NCBI GenBank assembly: GCA_002732015.1
Contig: PCCU01000018.1
Span: 1-5,939 of the forward strand
Length of the DNA: 5,939 nucleotides
Direction of reading: 5' to 3'
DNA from: Candidatus Pelagibacterales bacterium
Lineage (GTDB): Bacteria > Pseudomonadota > Alphaproteobacteria > TMED109
The first letter of the stretch is position 1. Each line of letters begins with the position of its first letter. This document shows, piece by piece, positions 1-5,939 of this stretch. A program made the position numbers and the translations under genes. The notes beneath the pieces were generated by a model. It searched no databases. It had not been told where the DNA came from and saw nothing but the letters and a program-made list of their open reading frames with translations.

Positions 1-22
1 ATATTAATTATATTTTAAAAAT

Positions 23-808
23 ATGTTATTAATTCATAAATACAAACTGTTTCTTTTTAAACTTCCATTTATTGTAATAATAATGCTTATATTTTCATGT
101 TCAGGAAATAAAAACAAGGAAATACCCTATGAAGAAAGAACATTAAACACGATTTATAAAAGCGCATTGGAAAAATTAAATAGTAAAAATTATGAAGATG
201 CCATATATGAATTTGACGAGGTAGAAAGGCAACACCCTTACTCAGTTTGGGCAAGAAAGTCTATACTTATGTCATCATATGCTAGTTACAAAAATCGTGA
301 TTTTGTAAAAGCAGAAATTAATTTAAAAAGATATATTAGCTTATATCCTGCCTCTGACCAAGTTTCTTATGCTCAGTATTTATTAGGAATGTGTCACTTT
401 GACCAAATAATAGATGATAAAAGAGATCAAACAGCAGTAAAAATGGCTTACCAAACATTTAAGTTAATATTAGATAGATACCCAGAAACCCCTTATGCAA
501 AAGACTCCTATTACAAGATTATATTTTTAGAGGATATTTTGGCTTCTAAGGAATTAAATGTAGCCAAAACTTACCTTTCATTAAAAAAATATATTGCAGC
601 AATAAAAAGATTTAAGAACATAGTTAACAACTATCAAACTAGTTCATTTGTACCTGAGTCTCTTCATAGATTAGTAGAAGTTTATTTGATCTTGGGTGTA
701 AATGAAGAAGCTATTATTAATGCAAGAGTTTTAGGATATAACTTTCCTAAGAGTAAATGGTATAAATATAGTTATAAATTATTAAAAAATAAAAATTTAA
801 TTGAGTGA
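23..808 (+). CDS. bamD: Outer membrane assembly lipoprotein BamD (ComL/YfiO)
   Basis: BamD is the essential periplasmic lipoprotein of the Bam complex, which with BamA inserts beta-barrel proteins into the outer membrane. The 261-residue product is close to the usual family length (E. coli about 245). Residues 9-25 form a hydrophobic signal segment ending in a lipobox, LIFSC, with Cys26 the predicted lipidated residue. A tetratricopeptide-type helical repeat domain follows (about 44-250), with typical phrases such as 'AIYEFDEVERQHPYS' (60-74), 'LILDRYPETPYAKDS' (148-162) and 'LHRLVEVYLILG' (214-225). The C-terminal half resembles alphaproteobacterial BamD. The start is fixed: an in-frame TAA at 5-7 lies just upstream and ATG 23 is the only ATG between it and the signal peptide. 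No Shine-Dalgarno sequence is visible in the 22 bases before it. The TGA stop overlaps the recN ATG by one base. Family assignment is secure; lpxC upstream is expected but not in view. Confidence 0.95.
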   Translation: MLLIHKYKLFLFKLPFIVIIMLIFSCSGNKNKEIPYEERTLNTIYKSALEKLNSKNYEDAIYEFDEVERQHPYSVWARKSILMSSYASYKNRDFVKAEINLKRYISLYPASDQVSYAQYLLGMCHFDQIIDDKRDQTAVKMAYQTFKLILDRYPETPYAKDSYYKIIFLEDILASKELNVAKTYLSLKKYIAAIKRFKNIVNNYQTSSFVPESLHRLVEVYLILGVNEEAIINARVLGYNFPKSKWYKYSYKLLKNKNLIE

Positions 809-810
809 TG
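805..810 (+). other. bamD/recN stop-start junction (GTGATG) deciding the recN start
   Basis: The bamD stop TGA (806-808) shares its last base with ATG 808-810. A GTG at 805-807 is also in the recN frame and would add one residue. I prefer ATG 808 because the resulting N-terminus (MIKYIFIKNIVLIESL) lines up without a gap on the usual RecN start, where a Met-Leu/Ile begins the first beta strand. No separate ribosome binding site with usable spacing is visible (only GAG at 803-805, too close), so recN is probably translated by re-initiation after bamD. That last point is inference. Confidence 0.75.
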
Positions 811-2484
811 ATTAAATATATTTTCATAAAAAATATTGTATTAATAGAATCTCTTAAAATTGATTTTGATGAAGGCTTAACAGTTTTTTCAGGGGAAACT
901 GGAGCTGGAAAGTCTGTATTATTAAATTGTTTAAGTCTAGCTACTGGAAGAAGATCGGATGTAAGCTTTTTAAGGAAAGGCGTTAATGAAGGTAGTGTTA
1001 CAGTAGAGTTTGATGTTAAAAATAATGGCTTTCTGAGAGACAAACTTACAAAACATGGTATTAGTTCAGATAATAATGAAGTTTTGTTAAGAAGAATTCT
1101 TTATAACAATGGAAAAAGTAAAGCTTTCATTAATGATAGCCCAGTAACGGTAGGGCTGCTTCAAGATATAGGTTCTTCCTTAATAGAGATTCATGGACAA
1201 AATGAAAAAATAGGCTTACTTGAGTCTGGATTGCATATGAGACTCTTGGATAGATATGCAGGACACTATGTTTTGCTTGAAAAGGTAAAGGAGTCTTATA
1301 AAAATTATGCCAAGCTTTCTCAAATTTATATGGATGCTTTAGAATTAAATAAAAATAAAGAAAAACAGGAGGAGGATCTTAAAAATAACATCAACTTAAT
1401 CAGTAAGTTAGATTTAAAAGAAAATGAAGAAGTAACACTTAAGTCTAAAAAGGCTTTTTTAACCCATCATGAAAAAATTTTCGACGTAATAAATAAAATT
1501 TATATTTTATTAAGTGATGATAACAATACTGCAAATAATGACTTAGCTAGTAATGCTAGTAAGCTAGATTCAATAGTTGATGACTCAAAAGAAATTATAG
1601 AACTTAAACAGATAAGCCATTCCGTTAATCAAATATTAATAGAATCTAAAGAAGTAATAAATAATATAAAAAATATTAGAGAAAACTATCATTTTAACCC
1701 AAAAGAATTAGAGGAAATTGAGCAAAGATTATTTGACATTAATAATTTATCAAGAAAGTTCAATATTGAACCATCTGGACTAAATAAACTTTTACAGGAT
1801 TTAGAAAAAGATTATGCCGAATTAGATAATCAATCTCAAGAAATTCAAGAAATAAAAAATAAACTCGAAAAAGTAGAACAATCTTTTTTTGAGGCTGCAC
1901 AAAAACTATCATCAGAAAGATTAATTATTTCTAAAAAGCTCGAAAAAGAAATTAATAAAGAACTAGGCCCATTAAAATTAATTGATGCTAATTTTAAAGT
2001 TGAAATTCTACCAAAAGAAAAAAAATTATGGAATACAAATGGGGCAGACTCTGTAAGGTTTTTAGTTAGAATGAATAGAGGTACTAAAGAATCAGAAATT
2101 CACAAGATTGCCTCTGGCGGTGAGTTGTCTAGATTAATGCTAGCTATAAATTTGGTATTGGCTAAAAGCATCAATCCTAAAACACTAGTTTTTGATGAAG
2201 TAGACAGTGGTGTTAGCGGGGCTGTAGCAGATGCAGTGGGCTTGAGATTACAAGAGCTATCTAAGCTTCAACAGGTGTTGGTAGTTACTCACTTACCTCA
2301 GGTAGCCTCTAGAGGAAGAAATCATTTTAAATCATTTAAATTTTACAATGAAACAGATGCTTTTACCGGTATCAAAAAGCTTAATAAAGAAAAAAGAGTT
2401 GAAGAAATAGCTAAAATGATATCTGGAGAAGTGATTACAGAAGAAGCTTTAAAGGTAGCAAATCAACTAATTAATGAAAAATAA
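808..2484 (+). CDS. recN: DNA repair protein RecN (SMC-like ATPase)
   Basis: RecN is a cytoplasmic SMC-like ATPase that acts at DNA double-strand breaks to assist RecA-dependent recombinational repair. The 558-residue product matches the usual length (E. coli 553). The N-terminal ATPase half carries Walker A GETGAGKS (29-36) and the Q-loop region IEIHGQNE (126-133). The middle, about 155-385, is Lys/Glu/Asn-rich and looks coiled-coil, as expected for the RecN arms. The C-terminal ATPase half carries the ABC signature ASGGELSR (435-442), Walker B LVFDEVDSG (460-468, with Asp463 and Glu464) and the H-loop VVTHLPQVA (492-500, His495). The family's closing helix is present (about 529-556, REEIA/MISG type). 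Every ATPase motif is intact, so the protein should be functional. The gene overlaps bamD by 1 base and ligA by 11, pointing to one transcript. Unlike E. coli recN, no LexA box can be placed just upstream, because that DNA is bamD coding sequence; SOS control by a local operator is not seen. Confidence 0.97.
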   Translation: MIKYIFIKNIVLIESLKIDFDEGLTVFSGETGAGKSVLLNCLSLATGRRSDVSFLRKGVNEGSVTVEFDVKNNGFLRDKLTKHGISSDNNEVLLRRILYNNGKSKAFINDSPVTVGLLQDIGSSLIEIHGQNEKIGLLESGLHMRLLDRYAGHYVLLEKVKESYKNYAKLSQIYMDALELNKNKEKQEEDLKNNINLISKLDLKENEEVTLKSKKAFLTHHEKIFDVINKIYILLSDDNNTANNDLASNASKLDSIVDDSKEIIELKQISHSVNQILIESKEVINNIKNIRENYHFNPKELEEIEQRLFDINNLSRKFNIEPSGLNKLLQDLEKDYAELDNQSQEIQEIKNKLEKVEQSFFEAAQKLSSERLIISKKLEKEINKELGPLKLIDANFKVEILPKEKKLWNTNGADSVRFLVRMNRGTKESEIHKIASGGELSRLMLAINLVLAKSINPKTLVFDEVDSGVSGAVADAVGLRLQELSKLQQVLVVTHLPQVASRGRNHFKSFKFYNETDAFTGIKKLNKEKRVEEIAKMISGEVITEEALKVANQLINEK

Positions 2485-4498
2485 ATCAATAAATAAAAGC
2501 ATAATAAAAAATCAAATAAAAAATTTGGTAGATAAGATTAACTATCATGATGATCTATATTATAAAAAAAATTATCAGGAAATTTCAGACCAAGAATATG
2601 ATCAATTAAGAAAAAATTTAATTGATTTAGAAAAACAATTTCCAGAAGAAAAAATTAGTAATAATCCTAATAAAAAAATAGGAAAGCTTGATAGTGAAAA
2701 CTTTAAAACCATTGAACATAATTCTCCAATGTTATCTTTAAATAATGCATATGAAAAAAATGAAGTAAAAAACTTTTATGATAAAATTAACTCGTTGCTC
2801 AATAGAAAGTTTAATGTTTTAGCTGAAACTAAAGTGGATGGGCTGTCTGCTTCTTTGAGGTATAAAGGAAGACTCTTAAATATAGGCCTTACTAGAGGAG
2901 ATGGATCAAAGGGAGAAGATATTACTAGAAACCTAGCACATGTAGAGGGGATAAAAAAAACTTTACCGAGAGAATTTCCTGAAGATTTAGAAATTAGAGG
3001 AGAAATATTTATTAAAAAAAATATATTTGAGGAATTAAATAAGCAAAGAAAAGAGAAGGGCTTGCCATTATTTTCTACACCAAGGAATGCTGCGTCAGGT
3101 TCAGTTAGACAATTAGACCCAGAAATCACAAAAGAAAGAAAGTTGAGTTTTTATGGATACACTATAATAGGAGATAAAAGTTTTTTTGGGAACTCTTTAA
3201 GTAATATAAGAGAAATATTATTTAAGTATAACTTTTCTTTAAACCAGCCTTCTAAACTATGCAATACTTTTGAGGAAATGATAAAGTTCTATGAAGAGAT
3301 AAAAAGTACTAGAAGTTCTTTAAATTATGACATAGATGGAATAGTTTATAAGTTAGACTCAATAAGTGACCAAGAAAATTTAGGAGCAACATCTAGGTGG
3401 CCAAGATGGGCTTTAGCGCATAAATTTCCTGCAGAAAATGCCATAACAACTATCAAAGATGTTTCTTTTCAGGTTGGCAGAACGGGAACTATAACTCCAG
3501 TTGCGATATTAGAAGAAGTAATAGTAGGAGGGGTTAAAATTAATAGGGCTACATTGCATAATCAAGACGAAATAAAAAGACTTTCTTTGTCATTAGGAGA
3601 TACAATAAGTATTCAAAGAGCAGGCGATGTAATTCCTAAAATTACCAGTGTAATAAAGAAGTCTAAAAAGCCTGAAAAAATAAAATTTCCAGAAAACTGT
3701 CCTAGTTGTAATAGTAAGTTAAAAAGAAACAAAAATGAAGTAGCAGTAAGATGTTTTAATTACCATGGATGCAAAGAACAAGTTATCAATTCTCTATCAC
3801 ATTTTGTGTCAAGAAATGCTTTCGATATTGAGGGATTAGGAGAGAGACAAATTAGAGTTTTTTGGAAAAAAAAAATCATTAAAAGTTTTATTGATATTTT
3901 TTTATTAGAAGAGAACCATAATAATGGAAAATTTAATTTAAAAGACATTGAAGGGCTTGGAGAAAAAAGTATTTTAAAATTATTTAATTCTATAAAAATA
4001 AGTAGAAGTATAACTTTTGATAGATTTATCTATTCACTAGGTATTAGACATGTAGGTCAAGGAATAGCCTTAATAATATCTAGAAAATTTGATAGTGTAG
4101 AAAAGTTTATTAATTATTTTTTAACATATGATTCTTCAGATAGCTTTGATGGAGTAGGAGAAATTATTATTAAAAGTATTAAAAACTATTTGGAAGAAGA
4201 CCAAAACTTATTTCAAATAAATTCATTGTTAAAATATATTAATTTAAGATATGAATATTATGAAAGTAATAAATTTTCTAATAAAATTGTAGTAATAACG
4301 GGATCATTTAAAAAATATTCGAGAAAAGTTATTACAAAAAAACTCACTTCATTGGGCGCAATAGTTTCTGCTAGTATATCAAAGAAAACCGATTATTTAT
4401 TTTGTGGAGAAGATCCAGGTAGTAAGTTAGAAAAGGCAAAACTTTTTAAAATAAAGATTTTAAATAGCAATGAAGTAGAAAGTGAAATGAAAGACTAA
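2474..4498 (+). CDS. ligA: NAD-dependent DNA ligase LigA
   Basis: LigA is the essential bacterial ligase. It seals nicks in replication (Okazaki fragments) and repair, using NAD+ to adenylate its active-site lysine and releasing NMN. The 674-residue length is typical (E. coli 671), and all domains are present in order. Domain Ia (about 10-80) has the NAD/NMN-binding pattern YHDDLYY...ISDQEYD (24-43). The adenylation domain has catalytic Lys120 in ETKVDG (118-123), TRGDG (140-144), EIRGEIF (173-179), PRNAASGS (203-210), YDIDGIVYK (285-293) and HKFPA (316-320). The OB fold includes FQVGRTG (332-338). A Cys4 zinc finger has Cys409, Cys412, Cys427 and Cys433. Helix-hairpin-helix repeats follow (about 447-575, IEGLGE at 452-457 and again at 492-497). 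A C-terminal BRCT domain spans about 600-674, with KTDYLFCGEDPGSKLEKA at 638-655. The start lies 11 bases inside recN with no Shine-Dalgarno sequence, suggesting translational coupling. Its stop interleaves with that of the opposite-strand reductase gene. Confidence 0.98.
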   Translation: MKNKSINKSIIKNQIKNLVDKINYHDDLYYKKNYQEISDQEYDQLRKNLIDLEKQFPEEKISNNPNKKIGKLDSENFKTIEHNSPMLSLNNAYEKNEVKNFYDKINSLLNRKFNVLAETKVDGLSASLRYKGRLLNIGLTRGDGSKGEDITRNLAHVEGIKKTLPREFPEDLEIRGEIFIKKNIFEELNKQRKEKGLPLFSTPRNAASGSVRQLDPEITKERKLSFYGYTIIGDKSFFGNSLSNIREILFKYNFSLNQPSKLCNTFEEMIKFYEEIKSTRSSLNYDIDGIVYKLDSISDQENLGATSRWPRWALAHKFPAENAITTIKDVSFQVGRTGTITPVAILEEVIVGGVKINRATLHNQDEIKRLSLSLGDTISIQRAGDVIPKITSVIKKSKKPEKIKFPENCPSCNSKLKRNKNEVAVRCFNYHGCKEQVINSLSHFVSRNAFDIEGLGERQIRVFWKKKIIKSFIDIFLLEENHNNGKFNLKDIEGLGEKSILKLFNSIKISRSITFDRFIYSLGIRHVGQGIALIISRKFDSVEKFINYFLTYDSSDSFDGVGEIIIKSIKNYLEEDQNLFQINSLLKYINLRYEYYESNKFSNKIVVITGSFKKYSRKVITKKLTSLGAIVSASISKKTDYLFCGEDPGSKLEKAKLFKIKILNSNEVESEMKD

Positions 4499-5088
4499 CT
4501 ATTTAACTTTTTAGTATACCAGAGTAATTCATCAAAGAAGACATTAAATCTAGCTTCAGCGTCTTTCTGATTAGAAGGTGCTCCTTCTTTATTAAAAAAA
4601 TTAGAGACTTTTGGTTGAAACATACCAAATTTAATAGGCGGACATCCTAATTGGGCAAGCATAGCTCTTAAAGGGCTTTGAACTCTAATACCTGCAAAAT
4701 CTCCACTAGAGTAAGTGCATACACAGGATGGTTTTCTATTAAATTCTGCATAATAATAATTAAATATATTAATTAATGCAGGCGGTGGCATGTGGTTGTA
4801 CTCAGCACTTACCACAATAAACGCACTGGATCTATTCAATGCTTTTTGTACTTTTTTAATGTTTTCAGGTACTTTTGATTTTTTATATTCTACAAACCTT
4901 TGGTTTAGCATAGGAAGCTTAGCTATTAAGGGATCAACTATAATAGCTTTATGTCCTTTAAGCTTTATTTGGTTTGCAAGATAATAAACAAATCTTATAC
5001 CTACCCTGTTTTTTCTTGTAGACCCATATATGATAGTAAAATTAAATATATTTTTTTTTATATTTTTTTGCATTGTATTTTTAACCAT
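4495..5088 (-). CDS. NADPH-dependent FMN reductase family protein (flavodoxin-like fold)
   Basis: This is a soluble flavoprotein of the FMN_red family (type PF03358: NAD(P)H:FMN, quinone, azo or chromate reductases). The 197-residue length fits. The FMN-phosphate loop GSTRKNRVG is at 22-30 after the first beta strand (NFTIIY). The second flavin-contacting block SAEYNHMPPPALINIFNYY spans 94-112 and matches the family's 'PEYN.S.P..LKN..D' pattern. The third block, YSSGDFAGIRVQSPLRAMLAQLG, is at 126-148. No signal peptide or membrane segment is seen, so it is probably cytoplasmic. The physiological acceptor cannot be read from sequence: free FMN, quinones or another substrate are all possible. 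ATG 5088 is chosen because a GGA sits six bases upstream; ATG 5073, five codons in, is an alternative that keeps the whole fold. The start lies inside the upstream peptidase gene, so the two are probably co-transcribed. The N-terminus is Lys/Asn-rich because it reads through poly-A tracts. Confidence 0.88.
   Translation of the reverse strand: MVKNTMQKNIKKNIFNFTIIYGSTRKNRVGIRFVYYLANQIKLKGHKAIIVDPLIAKLPMLNQRFVEYKKSKVPENIKKVQKALNRSSAFIVVSAEYNHMPPPALINIFNYYYAEFNRKPSCVCTYSSGDFAGIRVQSPLRAMLAQLGCPPIKFGMFQPKVSNFFNKEGAPSNQKDAEARFNVFFDELLWYTKKLNS
4573..4588 (+). terminator. Possible intrinsic terminator for bamD-recN-ligA, embedded in the opposite gene
   Basis: AGAAGG (4573-4578) and CCTTCT (4583-4588) form a perfect 6-bp stem with three G-C pairs around a TGCT loop. 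The next plus-strand bases are TTATT. It lies 75 bases past the ligA stop, in DNA that on the minus strand encodes residues around Lys167-Pro171 of the FMN reductase. The T tract is short and interrupted, so this is a weak candidate. On the minus strand the hairpin is followed by AATCAG, not T-rich, so it would act only on plus-strand transcripts. Confidence 0.25.
5051..5069 (-). repeat. Poly-A tracts (A7 and A9, minus strand) at the peptidase/reductase overlap
   Basis: On the minus strand an A7 run (5069-5063) and an A9 run (5059-5051) are separated by TAT. The A7 run lies in the last codons of the peptidase gene, whose TAA stop (5060-5058) borrows two bases from the A9 run. Both runs are read by the reductase gene as its Lys/Asn-rich N-terminus. 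Such tracts are prone to replication, transcription or sequencing slippage, so the exact frame here depends on their length being correct. Confidence 0.8.
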
Positions 5089-5939
5089 TTTTTTTCCATG
5101 TTATTTAAATAAGGGGAAATAATATTATTAACATTTTTATGATAATTATTTAACCAATTCTTTTCTTCTAAATTTAAAAGAGAAATATCTATAAGTTCTC
5201 TTTCATAAGGAACTAGTGTTAAACTTTCCAAAGCTAGAAGTCTCTTCTTTTTTATAGATATAGATTTAGTGAAAACTAAATTTTCTATCCTAATACCATA
5301 TTTTCCATTTTTATATATACCTGGTTCATTTGAAAATATCATTTTTTCATTTAGAGGAGAAAGATTTTTTAAGGATATGCTAAAAGGGCCTTCATGCACA
5401 TTTAAACAAAATCCTACACCGTGCCCAGTGCTATGAGCAAAGTCTTCACCATTATCCCAAAGTATTTTTCTTGCAGTTGAGTCTAAGAATGAACCTGGTG
5501 TTCCTTTTGGAAATTTGCTTTGATTAACATTTATATGACTTTTTAAAACTAATGTATAATCATGAATTATTTTTTTTGCAATATTTTTTTTTCTTGTGAC
5601 AGTTCTAGTTACGTCTGTGGTTCCATAAAAATATTGACCACCACTATCTAATAACAAAATATCACTATCATTAATTTTTTTATTAATTATTTTATTAGGT
5701 TGGTAATGAATTATTGCACCATTTTGACCTGCTCCTGCAATAGTAGGAAAAGAAGGACAAATAAAGCCTGCATTTTTCTTTCTAAGATTATCTATCTTAT
5801 TTACAACATCAAGTTCTGTTAAAGGTCCATCATAGCTTTTATACCAATATAAGAATTTGCATAGTGACACAGCATCAAGTATGTGAGCTTTTTTAGAACA
5901 TTCTATTTCTGTAGAATTTTTTATTGATCTATAGGATAA
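5058..5939 (-). CDS. Xaa-Pro aminopeptidase, M24 family, C-terminal part (5' end beyond window)
   Basis: This is the C-terminal 293 residues of a metallo-aminopeptidase that removes N-terminal residues preceding proline. The frame is open to the right edge: the codons at 5939-5871 read 'RSIKNSTEIECSKKAHILDA', matching the 'IKN..E......AH..D' helix that opens the M24 domain. The gene is therefore truncated by the window, and the GTG at 5870 is internal, not a start. Counting from base 5939, the metal ligands are Asp98 (LLDSGGQY), Asp109 (GTTDVTRT), His173 (TGHGVG), Glu205 (SNEPGIY) and Glu219 (GIRIEN). Substrate-site histidines lie in GAIIHYQP (His78) and NVHEGP (His182). All five ligands are present, so the enzyme should be active with two divalent metal ions. 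The tail (about 233-290, 'ALESLTLVPYERELIDISLL' then 'WLNNYHKNVNNIISPYL') is the extra C-terminal domain (PF16188 type) of long, XPNPEP1-like enzymes of about 600 residues. About 300 N-terminal residues are therefore missing here. No signal peptide can be judged. Confidence 0.95.
   Translation of the reverse strand, partial: LSYRSIKNSTEIECSKKAHILDAVSLCKFLYWYKSYDGPLTELDVVNKIDNLRKKNAGFICPSFPTIAGAGQNGAIIHYQPNKIINKKINDSDILLLDSGGQYFYGTTDVTRTVTRKKNIAKKIIHDYTLVLKSHINVNQSKFPKGTPGSFLDSTARKILWDNGEDFAHSTGHGVGFCLNVHEGPFSISLKNLSPLNEKMIFSNEPGIYKNGKYGIRIENLVFTKSISIKKKRLLALESLTLVPYERELIDISLLNLEEKNWLNNYHKNVNNIISPYLNNMEKKWLKIQCKKI
5089..5097 (-). promoter_or_regulatory. Weak ribosome binding site candidate for the FMN reductase gene
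   Basis: On the minus strand GGA (5097-5095) is followed by six A and then ATG at 5088. The match to the anti-Shine-Dalgarno sequence is only three to four bases, but the spacing is acceptable. It is the only such match near any start in the window, and it favours ATG 5088 over ATG 5073, which has none. It lies inside the 3' end of the peptidase gene. Confidence 0.35.

Noticed and set aside
9..14. TATATT resembling a -10 promoter element ahead of bamD
   Set aside because: In DNA this AT-rich such hexamers are expected by chance; there is no visible -35 partner because the window begins too close, and it lies only 8 bases before the start codon.
747..1043. Minus-strand open frame of 98 codons across the bamD/recN junction
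   Set aside because: It lies antisense to the RecN ATPase N-terminus (Walker A region), resembles no known family and has low-complexity ends; a by-product of the real gene.
2776..3129. Minus-strand open frame of 117 codons inside ligA
   Set aside because: It is antisense to the LigA adenylation domain, whose motifs are all intact in the plus frame; no recognisable domain or start signal.
3760..3948. Minus-strand open frame of 62 codons inside ligA
   Set aside because: It is antisense to the zinc finger and helix-hairpin-helix region; short, with no supporting motif.
4445..4464. Perfect 8-bp inverted repeat TTTAAAAT/ATTTTAAA near the end of ligA, considered as a terminator for the minus-strand genes
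   Set aside because: The stem has no G-C pair and the following minus-strand sequence (AAGTTTTGCC) is not a proper T tract; it is within what chance gives in AT-rich coding sequence.
4494..4515. ACTAA/TTAGT inverted repeat spanning the convergent stop codons
   Set aside because: Only a 5-bp, mostly A-T stem with a 12-base loop and no T tract; too weak to call a terminator.
4790..4984. Plus-strand open frame of 64 codons inside the FMN reductase gene
   Set aside because: Its hydrophobic look comes from reading the reductase gene's reverse strand; no ribosome binding site, and the minus-strand frame carries the conserved FMN_red motifs.
5868..5870. GTG as the start codon of a 270-residue M24 protein
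   Set aside because: The frame stays open to base 5939 and the upstream codons encode conserved M24 helix sequence (IKN...KKAHILDA), so the GTG is an internal valine codon and the gene continues past the window.

Overview
This window is a very AT-rich (by eye about 70% or more), extremely compact bacterial segment. It holds five protein genes, four complete and one cut by the right edge. No RNA gene, mobile element, CRISPR array or long non-coding stretch is visible. The first three genes are bamD, recN and ligA, in that order and on the same strand. This arrangement is known from Alphaproteobacteria, where lpxC often lies just upstream. The BamD protein has the alphaproteobacterial form, including the 'ASKELNVAKTYL' and 'AAIKRFKNIV' repeats and the 'LGYNFPKSKWYK' ending. 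Low GC, Lys/Ile/Asn-rich proteins and absent intergenic DNA suggest a genome-streamlined marine alphaproteobacterium (Pelagibacterales/SAR11-like or HIMB59-like) or another reduced alphaproteobacterium. That placement is inference; the sequence does not settle the lineage.

Layout: 23-808 (+) encodes the outer-membrane assembly lipoprotein BamD. 808-2484 (+) encodes the DNA repair ATPase RecN and begins at a TGATG stop/start junction. 2474-4498 (+) encodes NAD-dependent DNA ligase LigA and overlaps the end of recN by 11 bases. On the opposite strand, 4495-5088 (-) encodes a flavodoxin-fold NADPH-dependent FMN reductase family protein that meets ligA tail to tail, with their stop codons interleaved over 4 bases. 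5058-5939 (-) is the C-terminal part of a long-type Xaa-Pro aminopeptidase (M24 family) that runs off the right edge. It lies upstream of the reductase gene and overlaps its start by 31 bases.

How the genes relate: bamD-recN-ligA looks like one co-transcribed, translationally coupled unit joining envelope biogenesis to double-strand break repair and ligation. The link is conserved position rather than shared pathway. The peptidase and reductase form a second, opposing unit whose joint role is not evident. From base 23 to the end no base lies outside a coding frame, so promoters and terminators must be outside the window or embedded in coding sequence. One weak intrinsic-terminator candidate for the ligA side is noted inside the reductase gene. 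I see no undescribed system here; this is an ordinary core-genome region whose most notable property is its compaction.
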